Assembly (NCBI GenBank): GCA_012934845.2 | Contig: WNNJ02001154.1 | Coordinates: forward strand, 1 to 64,000 | Direction: 5' to 3' | DNA length: 64,000 bases | Source of the DNA: Pomphorhynchus laevis | Taxonomy: Eukaryota; Acanthocephala; Palaeacanthocephala; Echinorhynchida; Pomphorhynchidae | Shown here: one piece after another, positions 33,835 to 45,700 of the stretch | Layout: every line of letters starts with the position of its first letter | Position numbering within the stretch: position 1 is the stretch's first letter | Translations under genes and position numbers: made by a program | Notes under the pieces: generated by a model | The model's input: the letters and a program-made list of their open reading frames with translations, nothing else | Told to the model about the DNA's origin: nothing | Databases searched by the model: none

Positions 33835-35570
33835 TCGTACACTGAATCAAGAGAAGCCGCTAATGCTATTTTGAACATCCTCGATGAAAATAGACGATAA
33901 TATGAGAATAGTCGATAGAAGAAATCAATTTTGCCCTCTCAAGTAGATTAGTATGGAAGACGGTTAATAAACTATGCGGCAGATCCCTCAAGCCACCAAC
34001 ATGCAAAATTTCCTTTAACACACTTGCAGCTCACTTCACCAAATTTGGAGCAGTCGACAACCAGCTTAAATCACATTGCAGGGCAGTAAATAAGGAAATT
34101 GCAATTATGTTACGCCTTACTTCCGTACCCGGCCATTTATTCAATCAATTTATTCCAAGTGAGCTAGATCAAGCAATATCTTCACGGAAGAATGGCAAAG
34201 CCCCTGGCCTGGACCATATATTACCTGAATTTTTCCAGCATTCTGGTACAACTTTTAGACGTTGGCTCTTGAAATTGTTCTTGCACTGCATGTCTTCCCT
34301 CACAATACCAAAGATATGGCAAAAATCTTAAGTCTGCCCAATACTAAGATATGTAAACCATCAGACAAGACTGTAAGTTATCGACAAGTTTCCTTACTTT
34401 CAGTGGAATACAAGTTGCGAGATCACCTTATACTCTTACGGATTAATCCCGTAATTGACCTTCAGCTATCCCGGTATCAATATGGATTCAGACTTGGAAT
34501 ATCTACAACATAGGCTATTCTGAGACTAACAAGCGATATTGAAGAATGATTTGATCAGAGAAAAAAATGTGACGCCGTGTTTGTGGATATGCACTCAGCG
34601 TAAGACACTGTCTGGCATCTTTGACTGCTTTTAAGCTCCGTAGACTGATTTCAGATCAGATTTTCATTAAGATGCTGGTGGTTATGTACACAGCGCGTAG
34701 CTTAATCGTCATGACAAGCGACGGGAAGAAAAACAGACTACGCGTAACTTGATTTAGCTTACCACAATGATTAGTCTTTGCCCCGCTATTGTTCAACGCA
34801 TATATCCACGACCTTCCAACAATTTTATCAATCAAATACTAATATGCTGATGACATCGCGATAGTAAGTTACTATCACGAATGAAATATAGTCGAGCAAA
34901 GCTTGTCGAATGACGCACAACTACTAATCACTTACTTTACTGAATGAAGTCTCAAAATGAACATGACCAAAACTGTTGCCTGCGCCTTTCGCTTAAACAA
35001 CCGAGATGAAAACCGTCAAGTAAGGTTACTATAAATAAATCAACTGTTCAATCTCAAAATAACGCTACCTACTTCGAAGTGAAAATGGACCGTACACTGA
35101 CATTCAGAGCTCACCTTCAGTTCTTGAATGCGATCGTTATTACCCGTAACGCGTTATTAAGTCGATTCGCTGGCACTAAATGGGGCGCCACTGGCCGAAC
35201 CCTCCGAACAACTGTCCTGACACTGTCTGTCAGTGCATAGGGGTACGTCTGTCCAGTTTGAAATAGAAACTCATATGCCTCCCAAATTGACAGCGCCCTA
35301 CATGTAACGATGAGAATAATCACCGAATACTTACTAGCGACGCATACTCACTTTATTACAGTGCTTTGCAGTATTGTTTTGCCCCTGCTCAGGAGAATCA
35401 CACAAGTATAGAAATTGGGAAGGAAAATTGCAAGTGATGTTTCACATACGATGCACCAGGTAATTCTGGGCCCCCATTTAAACCTATCTCAGCAACTTCA
35501 ATCCCGTTGATCATTCTACATGGAATCAATACGATTATTAAAGTTTAACCTTATTAAAGTTTTTTTCTTA
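33835..35570 (+). mobile_element. Jockey-like LINE fragment (RT), decayed
   Basis: Motifs in order: KNGKAPGLDHILPEFFQHSG (34185-34245), SLTIPKIW, SYRQVSLLSVEYKLRDHLI, RYQYGFRLGIST, VFAPLLFNAYIHDLPT (about 34770-34820), YADDIAI (about 34845-34865) and ALNGAP further on. This pattern (KAPGLDxIxPEF, YRPISLLSV) is that of RTs usually labelled jockey mobile-element RT and differs from the CR1-like elements nearby. Several stops and frame changes. It starts abruptly after the CR1-like fragment. Confidence 0.65.
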
Positions 35571-35669
35571 GATCATTTGAGTTAGGATTTAATTACGCAC
35601 AAAAGATTAGCCCAATTGACTCTGCTACCTGCTACGAGAGCACCTTTGGAATCAGAGATTAATTATTAA

Positions 35670-36445
35670 TTAAATTTCCCAATTTTACTAATTAATTTGT
35701 AATTAATGAAATTACTACCATCACACTGAAAATTTTAAATTGTATAAAACCGTATATCTATAAAATATTGACATCTTTAAAACTACAATATAAAATATAC
35801 TAATAATATAAAATATATTAATAATATCATTAAAACTTTATGTAGCATGTGCTGCTGGAAACATTATTTTAGAAACCACTATTCAAAGTATTACATATCT
35901 TGAAATGTCAGTGCTCTGTACCTGCGCCGTAATGATCCACTGAGTACTAATGTCGGCGCAGGATGATGTTTGTGGTTAGATCGTGTGGCAACTGATTTGT
36001 GACGATATTCGTACATTAATTTGCAGACATGTTTAAGATTAAAGAGGAGAGCAGTAAAACATCCTTACGTTTCACAGATTAAATAACCGGCTCAAGAAAT
36101 CTATTTCTAAAAGTGTCAGACCGATAAGGAGTCTACAAATTCGCAGAAATGTTTCGTGCAATTTTTCAACGACTAGCTGGATTCCATATTGACCATCCAA
36201 GTATTACAGCATGTGGAAACGCTAGTTCTCAGTGCCTGCGCCCTGATGATCCACTGAGCATTAACGTCGACGTCGGATGTTGTTAGTGTTTACATAGTGT
36301 TGCAACTGATTCGAGAAATGATAAACAAAATAAATAAATTAATAATTAAATTGCCCAATTTTACTAAAACTGAAAGTTTTTAATGGTATAAAACCAAATA
36401 TCAATAAAATATTGACATCTTTAAAACTACAATATAGAGATCATT
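35670..36445. repeat. Imperfect tandem duplication of about 300-660 bp
   Basis: Two nested signals. ACTGAAA...TAAAATATTGACATCTTTAAAA occurs at about 35727-35800 and 36370-36440. A GC-balanced unit with CCTGCGCC.TGATGATCCAC occurs at about 35910-36000 and 36230-36310. No coding sequence is recognisable. Confidence 0.6.
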
Positions 36446-36756
36446 AAAACTTTAAATAGTTAATAAATTATATATATCAATAATTAATATATTAAAGTAG
36501 TGTATTAACATTTATTATCTTAATAGCAATATTAAATCGCATTCTGATCTTTTTTGTAATGTCAACCTATGAGAAAAAAACTCATTAGAAATCGTAGATA
36601 TACGTATTTTAATTTAAAATAACCTTAAACAATTTTAAAGTGGTAAAATTAAAAACTAATAAGTGTTTTACAAAATAAGACATTATTTTAATCAAGACCA
36701 TTGACTACAAAGAAATTAAAAATATTGTTTGCATTTAATACAAAGAAAAATGAAAG

Positions 36757-39700
36757 TCAGTTTTTGATAAATCTTTGTCTTCTTGATGGAAGTTTTAAAG
36801 CTTCTCTTATTCTTGTTAACATTGGCTTCTTAATCTTATTTGGAGGTACAACATTGTGTTGTGTATCCACCTGCCGGTGTGTTTGATTTGGTTGCTGGGA
36901 TATATGATCAATGGGTGTTGGTGATGGATCAAGGTGTTGAGATATGGAATTAATTTGTGAGAATCCTACATTAAATTTGGGGGCTGATGAATTTGGTTTT
37001 GGGGACAGTAAATTAAATCGAGCGATTTCTGGATCAAATTGTGCTGGTCTTGGCTGAAACTGTAAAGGCGTTAGATCAGGCGATACAGATGCCTGATTAA
37101 ATTGCGATGGTGGATCGAACCGCAAGGGTGTTGTATTTAATAGAGATTGTAGTGGATTAAATTGAGATGATGCAGGTTCAAATTTTGAGAGTATTGAAGC
37201 ACCTGGCTGTGTGAGTCCAACTCCTGGAAAATTTTGTGATAAAGCCTCTGGTTTTGTGAGGTCAGGTAGACTCTTAACTTCGTCATAGTCCGCAGTAAAT
37301 GGTCGCGGATTCTTTAATGATAATCTATTCCGAATTCGAGATATTCTTGATTCTGGTTTAGACGATACTCCTGTTGAAATATCGTTACCTTTTAATGCTT
37401 TATTGATCTTATCAAATCCGATTTGAGGCAAGCTTGATGCTACAATGTAGATTATGTGAAATACAGTAAAATTGTACACAGTTATAATTTTATCGCAAAA
37501 AGTTTAATTATAAAATTAAATTTCCAACTTTTTAAATTGTTTTTAACACATCGCGTTTCTTTAAATAAAAATAGCTTTTAATAATTGCTTCTAAAAATTT
37601 CTTCCAGCATTTTGCTGAAACATTTGAGAAAAAATAATTTTTCTATTTTTGTAGTTTCAAAACTATTATTATTTTTTACAGATCCTACATGCCTTTTCAT
37701 CAAAAAAAATATACATATATACATATATATGTATATATACATATATACTATATATACATAAAATATACAATGATATATAGTATAATATACTAAATAGTAT
37801 ACAGACTGGAATATTTCAGCCTGCCCCTGAATCATTAAAAACTTCAGACAATGATATATATAGGAATCAAAATCATTAGAATGATTTGTGAGCCGTCGCT
37901 TTTGATCCATATTTCACACGGATTCAAATTGATAATAAATTTAGAAAATTCGTTAAATACAAATTTATTTAAAAAGGCTTTTAAAAGCTAAATTTAATAC
38001 GCCTTTCGGAAAAATCCTTCTTAAGTCGTGCTCACGAACTTAAATCGTACGTTTTTAGACATTTTGCTGATTCAGCAAATCAGAAAGAATTCATGTCAGT
38101 CTGTAAGTGTTAATCGTATTTAACCCTTTTAAATCTAACATCAACTGACCGACCCAGTATTTTTCTGTCTTTTTTACTTGAATCATCTGAAAAGTTCCTC
38201 TGGATAGTTTTAATTTTGAAACCGTGACCTGTGTATTTTAACACGTTGTACGGCACTGTCATTATTTTCTTTCTTCGCTTTTATTTAATCTTAAATTATT
38301 TCGAACATTCATAGATCCACCAGTCTGTCCAATATATTGAGGTTGACACGTTGTACACTAGTAAATATATTATGTTCTTTGATTTACAATTAAATTCGCC
38401 CTTGATTTTGTATTTTAGAGATGTGGCATTGCTTTTAAATGATGAAGCTGCCTCCATATCGGTACAACTTAATGACAGTGCCGTCCAACATGTTTTATTA
38501 ACAACGTTTCAACTTTTTCGAGTAACAGAAACGCATAAGAAAAAAAATTAATGATTTATTAAAGTAAAAAACACTGAAACGCATACACAAATCTGGTTAT
38601 ATATAGATATCGACACGCTGTTCCACGGAAGAATTCACGCTGGTTTTATTTCAAAAATCCCACATTTGTAAATAATATTATTATTTTAGTATATGTACAG
38701 CCGAAGCGTGTAAAGCCACAAGGTCGTGTTGTCGAAAGACGTAAGGGCACCCGATTATGAAGCGGGTTCACTCTTCATTATTATTCGTACAAGGCCTAGC
38801 CATAAAGCTATTTTGCCTAATCACAGTTAAAAAATCGAAAATGAAACTAAAAAAGAAACGAAGAAAAATAAATTAACAAGCAAAAGGAAAGAACAAACCA
38901 CTGCAAATATGTCCATGAATCGTTTCTCGTCTTCTTTATGATCAATGTCTTTAATAATTTTTTGAACAAATGCAGACTCCAGGCGAAATCAATTTCCACA
39001 GGCAGAGAATTCAACATATTAAGTACCCTGTGCGACAGTCTCCAGCATTTTGGATACCTACCATGTCTTGTTTTATAGACAGTTTTGCTGTGACCTCTCA
39101 AAATCGATTAACGTAATGTGATTGAACCATTCGGATAACCGTCCAACCGTTGTAAAGCGCATACATTCATATTAAGTCAAGAAACAAAAATCGTGATGAC
39201 ATCGGTTGAATTCTTAGCAAATCTTATCGAGATACATAATACAATCTCCATTCGAACATAAACGAGAACCTTGTCTTAGGACTGACTCAATATCTGTCCT
39301 TTCTTGTTTGTTGACCGGGAAGGAAGTCTGAATTGCATACTCTAAATGCGGACGAACCAACGTGTTAAACAAGTTTTTAAAGACGTTAGTGGTAGTCTTA
39401 AGGAATGAGTTCTTTACAATATATAGAGCACGAGTAGCGCTTTTTATTGCTCTTTCACTATTAAGTTTAGTTTTTAATGATGCCTGCACGATAATTCCTA
39501 AATCCCGATGATGTGATACTTCAGTGAGAAGAACATCGCCGATATGATATGTAAAATTACTGGATTTTCTACCTATCCTCATAAGTACACACTTATTAAC
39601 GTTAAGATGTAATCCAGTAGAGCGGTACCAATCATGCAATCGATCTAAGTCTGCCTCTAAAGATTTACAGTCATCAATATAACGTATAGCCGTCCAAATT

Positions 39701-42700
39701 TTAAGATCATCAGCGAATGCCAAGTGAGTGTTCTCAATACGTAAGAGTAAATCGTTAAGGAACGTGATGAATAATAGGGGACCTAGTGCAGAACCCTGAG
39801 GGACACTTGTCGACATACCTCTTTCAGCAGATAAAAACTAATAATAAAGATTTTATTAAAAAATCCAACCGTATGTGGAAAACATTTTGTCAAAAAATTA
39901 GAATATATAGGCAAAAATCGAAGGATTAGTACCACATAAGGAGAGGATTCTAGCAGACGGAGGCCAGCGGTCTTATCGCATGATCTCCATACCTCCCTTC
40001 TGTTCGAACACATCACCTCCTTCAAAGCTTTGTTCTTCCAGTCTGAAGGAGCCTTCCACTGCCCGTCTTCTTAAAGGACTTACGCTTCCGAACTCCACAC
40101 CGCAGCCAAGGCCATCGCAGGTGAGACACCTTCGGAACTTAGCAGAGAAGTTTAGTGGTACCAAGTTTGCTTTGTAGTCAGCATTGTTTTCTTTTGAATT
40201 TCCAACACGTTACTGTATCAGTGAAACTACCACAATCGGAAGCCTCAAGCCTTTTTAAAACCATTCTTTTTTCCACACTACAGCAGTGATAATTTCCAGA
40301 ATCGTTGTTGTCCTCCATCAGCGTTATAGTCGCAAGGTAGTCATTCCCATAACCGTTGCAGTCATTGCTTCTGTTATCTGATAGAACATCAATTACACCG
40401 ACACTATTAAAGGTATCTACAGTCTCAACCTCTGAACTATAAGCCCAGGTGTCCTCACAATCCTGATCACTGTCGTTTCCAGTTCTTCTATCAATAAGAG
40501 CATCATCACACTCTCTTTCGGTTTCGATTCTGTTATCAGACAAGTCTTCAGATCGTTCATCTGCATCGTCGATAGATCCCACGTCCTCCATCAGCGCTAT
40601 AGTTCTAAGGAAGTCATTCCCATAACCGTTGCAGTTATTGCTTCTGTTATTTGATAGAGCATCAATTACACTAATAATATTAAAGGTATCTACAGTGTCA
40701 ACCTCTGAACTATAAGCCCAGCTATCCTCACAATCCTCATCACTGTCGTTTCCAGTTCTGCAATCAATAAGAGCATCATCACACTCTCTTTCGGTTTCGA
40801 TTCTGTTATCAGACAAGTCTTTAGATCGTTCATCTGCATCGTCGATAGATCCCACGTTGATTTCTCCATGAACATATACAGTGCCATCACTGCCCTCGAT
40901 AAATACTTCATCACAATCGTAACCTATGAACCCCTGGAAGTTGACTTCGACATGGTCAATGTAAAAACGCAAAACACCCTTCGAATTAAGAAAACCTAAC
41001 AAGAAATGATTAAGAGAGCGTTCCAAGCGTTCAGAAATATCCTCTCGATCATCCACAGTATCCCCCTGACGACTGTCCAGCGTTGGCCATATCTTCAAGA
41101 ACGATTCGTAAGCAAAATTCATTAGACCACCATCCCCCATAGTTGTTTTATTTTAAAAGTTATTTACCAATCCCTTTGAAGCTCCGACGTGCACTGTTTC
41201 GTTCGAGATAAAAACTCACCAACTCTTACCTTAAGCGTAAGCAATGAAAGAAGATTTTCAATCCAATAGCAGATTACACGAGGGACGCCGTAGTGAATTA
41301 AGAGTGACACAAGACCTTTATGTGGAACACGATTAAAGGCTCTCGAAAAATCTAGAAATAGGACGTCGAGACAAAGTCCTGAGCTTAGTACTTCCATCAC
41401 GGTAAGCAAGTTAGATAGACATGAACGGTCTTGTCTAAATCCGTGTTGAGAATCAGTAAGAATGCTGTTAAAGTTTAGATTCTCGACTAGCCTTTTGGCA
41501 ATAATTCGTTCTAGCAATTTAGAGAGAACACTGGTCAAACTGATAGGGCGAAAATCTAAACAAGCAGTTGCTGGCTGTTTTTTAGGGATTGGCACAACAA
41601 TAGAAGACTTCCATATTGCAGGAATCCACGAATTGATCAGGCTAAATGAAAATATATGAGCTAAAACACTACTTACGGCAGGTCCAACCGCATTAATTAG
41701 GTAAGGTGAAATATCATCTGGACCAGGATAGCCAAGTCGGTCAAGCCTTGTGATTAGGTGCAATACTTCAGTTACACTCATTGGCTTAACGAGATTCTGA
41801 GTAATATTGTGAATGGGATACCATTTTAAAGAGTTAATAGCCGAAACAATAGTCGATGGAGAATGAAAGCTGTCCACTAGGCATTCAGCAATTTCAGACT
41901 CAGTAGAATAAACATATTCACCAGAAGTAATGAACGTAATATTAGAGGGAAGTGTCCTTGAACCTTTCACATATGATCAAAAACGTTTTGGTTGATTCCC
42001 GATGAAATTTGCAATACCAACTTCAAATGCTATTCGCCAATGTATTTTCATTCTATCGCAGAGGTTGCGCACGTACCGATACTTATCTAAGTTTTAAGGA
42101 TGGGTTCAAGTAATAGCCCACACGGCATTGCACAGTTTCAACACTGCGTGAAGTTCATGATCAAACCACTGAGGGCGATTGCAATTAATGAAAGCTCTCC
42201 GTTTCGGAGCGAACTTATCTGACAAATTTAAGAAAACGCCATAAAGAATGGTCAGCAGATCTGAAACAGTAGTAGCCCTATAACTACGATACAAAATGTT
42301 ATAGAAATTAGCTAAGAGATGTTGGGTATCCACCCGAGTCCAATTTCGTTTTGGATGACCCAATTTTGACCTACAAACGATTTTGGACACTAATTTAACG
42401 GAAAGAACACAGTGATCAATGTTACCAAGAGGAGGATAATACGAAATACTGTCGATATCTCCAGTACATCTTGTAAACACAAGATCTAGAGTAGCACCGT
42501 TGACATGAGTTGGTTGTCTACAATGTTGCACTAAAAGTAGGTCAGCAAGAAATAAATCACGAAATTGTTTTGATACGCCTGAGCAGGGTTGATACCCATT
42601 CATATTCCAATCTACATTCGGAAGGTTGAAGTCACCTAAAAGGACAAATCGTTGGGATGAACAAAAATTAGATAAATAATCCTTAAGCCGATCTTTTATC

Positions 42701-45700
42701 AAAGTGAAATATGGAGATCTATAAATAGCACAAACATTTAATTTCAACAATTGATGATTAACAGTATAAGACAAACACTCATTTGACCACTCAGAATCAC
42801 AAAGATATGATATATTTGATGTTGAGATATCATGTCGAACAAATGCTACAACTCATCTACCTCGCATATCAGGAAAGCGATCCGCTCTTATTAACTTATA
42901 ATCTACAACATTAAACAGATTATCAGAGATGCCACTATGTAACCATGATTCTGAAATACAGACTATATCATAATGATTATCAGCAATATGGTCGAGCAAG
43001 AAACGAAATTGAGATGGAAGACTTCGAACGTTTGAGTAATCAATATAAAGCAAAGTATCTGATAACGTAAAGGTTTTGCAAGTTTTAACATGTACCTCGG
43101 AAAAATCAATTAAATCATCAAAATTGAAATCAGAATAAAATCCATTCTCTAGTTTGAGAGAAGCGGAGTCCAACGTACTGATGGTCGCCACCGAACTACT
43201 TGAAAATTTCTTATTAATAGATTCGTCTCTCCTTCGCTTATTCTACTTTGTAGCTCCTCTCGAGCCTTCCTCAATTTCAAACGATCAAAAAATAAATGTA
43301 TCTCAGTATTCTTATAGTAGAATCTTTTAAGAGGTAACCCTAATGAAGCAACATCTTAGCGTTGTCAGCAGAACTCATGACGATCTTCAATAAGCGAGGT
43401 TTCTCTGTGGTACGCATCCCAAGACGAATCAAACTTTGAACTTGAAGTTTCATAGCTACATTCTTGGAATCTTCCTTAAAGAGGAAAATGATAAGAATTT
43501 TCCATTAGGAAGATTCTTATCCACTTGTGGCGGGAAGGGCAACCTTAAAAAATTTATTTAACGTGGCAAATGCGCGCCAGCGCACGCTTACATGACCACA
43601 ACAAAACAAATGTAAATCATGTGTCGAGAAGGTGTGAATTGAGGAGGTGTTTGAATGTGATAAAGGAGGGAGCGCGGCGGACGTCGAGAGGGAGTTGATT
43701 CCAGGCAAGTGAGGCGGCGACGAGGAAGGATCGGAGACCGTAGTTGTTGGAGTAATTAGGGAGCGTGGAGTAAGAGGGAATTACAGGAACGCAGCGATGA
43801 CGAGGTGGGGCGAGTGTCGTCTAAGAAAGGAAGGTTGATGAACAATGGGGATCCGACAACGATGAGACGAAAAGTTACGAGAAGAAGGCGGAGTTTGATG
43901 CGGAAGTGAATGGCGGGCTAGGATAGTTGGGCAAAATATGTGGATGTGTGGTCGAAGCGATGGAGACGAAAGATCACTCGAACGGCTGTGTTGATTATTT
44001 GTTGTAGGGGTAGGCTTATGGCTTTTGGATAATTGGCGAAAAGGCTAAGGCAGTAATCGATTTTAGGGAAGAGAAGCAATGAAAGAAGAGTCATACAAGA
44101 ACAGAAGTCGATAAGGGGGCGGATACGGCGGATGTCACGGAGAATTAAGTTAGACGAGTGAACCTTGTCACGGACGAAGGGTTTAAGGGAAAGGTGGTCA
44201 TCGAAATGAAAGCCTAAGAAAGTGAAATTGTGGACTATGAGGATGATCTATGAGGCAAAAGATACAGTGAGAGGAGATATGTTTGGGTACGGGGGAGGAT
44301 CCACGTTATTTAGGACATGTCGGGGTTTAAAACGAGATGGAGATTGGAGAGACGTTTGTAGATAGAAGAAAGACAGTTGGAGGCAGAAATGGCGATATCG
44401 TGTATGCGATGTGCGGGTGCATGAACATAGATGAGGATGCCATCGGCGTATTGCATGACGTTTAAGGAGTAAGGTTTGATAAACGGAGAGAGATCGCCAA
44501 GCAGAAGAGAGAAAAGCAGGGGACCTAGAACTGAAACTTGTGGGACCCCGCAAAAAATAGGGATGGGATGGGAGGAGGATGAATTAGAACAGACGCGAAA
44601 GGAACGGTCGGATAGATATGAGGCAAACCATGCTACGGAGGAGGAAGAAAAGCCGTAATCATAACGAAGGCGAGAAAGTAGGATGGAGTGGTCGACAATG
44701 TTGCGGAGGAGATGTCGAGGGAGATGAGAACACTATATAGAGCGTTGTCTTGAGAAATGAGTAAGTCACTGTAAACTTTCTTGCAGGCGATTTCTGTGGC
44801 GTGATTAGAGCGGAAAGCGGATTGGAAAGGAGGGTACAGATTGGATGAGGAGAGATAAGCGTTGATCTGTATAAAGATGAGGCGTTCTAAGAGCTTAGAA
44901 AAAGTAGGGAGTAGTGAAATTGAGCGATAGCGAGAAGGAAGGGAGGGGTCGAGCGATTGTTTCTTAAGGAGGGGACGAACGATTGCGGATTTCTAGTGTG
45001 AAGGGAATATACGACTGCGGATGGACGAGTTAAACAAGGTTGTGAGAAATGAGGATATTGATGATCATATGGATTTTAATATGTGAGTAGGCAGGGGATT
45101 GGCAGGTGAGGTTTTGTTGGGCAAGGACATGAGGACAGATGATACTTCGGTAGGTGAGACAGGGAGAAGATGAAAGAGTTCCGGAAGGATGAGGCAAGGC
45201 GGGGCAGAGTGGGATAGGATGGAGAACGGGGGTGAGAGAGCAACGTGGATACTTTAGTCTGGAGAAATGACGAATAATCATGGGTATTGATGTTGCACGG
45301 CGAAGAGGAGCGAGCAAGGATTGAGTTAAATGTATGCCAGAGAGTCTTAGAGTTGAATGAAGTGATGACTTTATGCTGCCAGAAGGAGTTACATTTGGTA
45401 AGTAGTAGGTTGAGATGAGACCGGCGAAGAGCAAGATAGGAATAAGACGGAGTGATCGAGCGGAAATCACGTCTGAGAGAGCAGTGATAGACTCGAAAAG
45501 CATGGCGGAGTCGACGCTTTGAGAGTAGGCATTGGATGTCAAACCATGGGGCACGGTGCAAGCGACGGTGTAGGTGAGACTTGAAGGGTAAGAGAATATC
45601 GAGAGTGAATGTGAGTTTAGAGTCGAAAAGTAAGGCGAGATCGTGAGGAGATGAATATGTTATGGTGGGATAGGATAGAGACGATTTGAGTAAGGCAGAG

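Larger units (their letters stand above)
38780..43540 (-). mobile_element. CR1-like LINE (element 2), interrupted by an insertion
   Basis: In minus order: end of ORF1 (about 43535-43195: LIRLGMRTTEKPRLLKIVM, FQVVRWRPSVRW); endonuclease (43191-42853 FTLSDTLLYIDYSNVRSLPS and CISESWLHSG; 42774-42106 FVLLGDFNLP and NIDHCVLSVKLV); RT (41970-41217 YPGPDDISPYLI, DFRPISLTSV, DSQHGFRQDRSC, FLDFSRAFNRVPH). After the insertion, RT continues at 39828-39214 with SVPQGSALGPLLF and LAFADDLKIW, and then 39101-38847. The 3' end carries a TATGGCT/AGGC hairpin and an AATAATAATG tail like element 1. In-frame stops include TGA at about 42850 and three between 42106 and 41970, so it is dead. RT motif C is FADD. 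Confidence 0.75.

Noticed and set aside
37690-37790. 110-codon ORF rich in Tyr/Ile
   Set aside because: Low-complexity translation of a TATA/CATA microsatellite.
38701-38775. tRNA-Met-like arm (CTTCATAAT loop in a CCCG/CGGG stem) next to LINE element 2
   Set aside because: The loop is nine bases, and D-arm and acceptor stems are missing. Most likely LINE 3' flank or a chance hairpin.
45030-45561. Two overlapping ORFs of 161-174 codons as a host gene
   Set aside because: They overlap in different frames, are leucine/serine/proline-rich owing to the pyrimidine bias, and contain LINE-C motifs (RAPWFDIQ).
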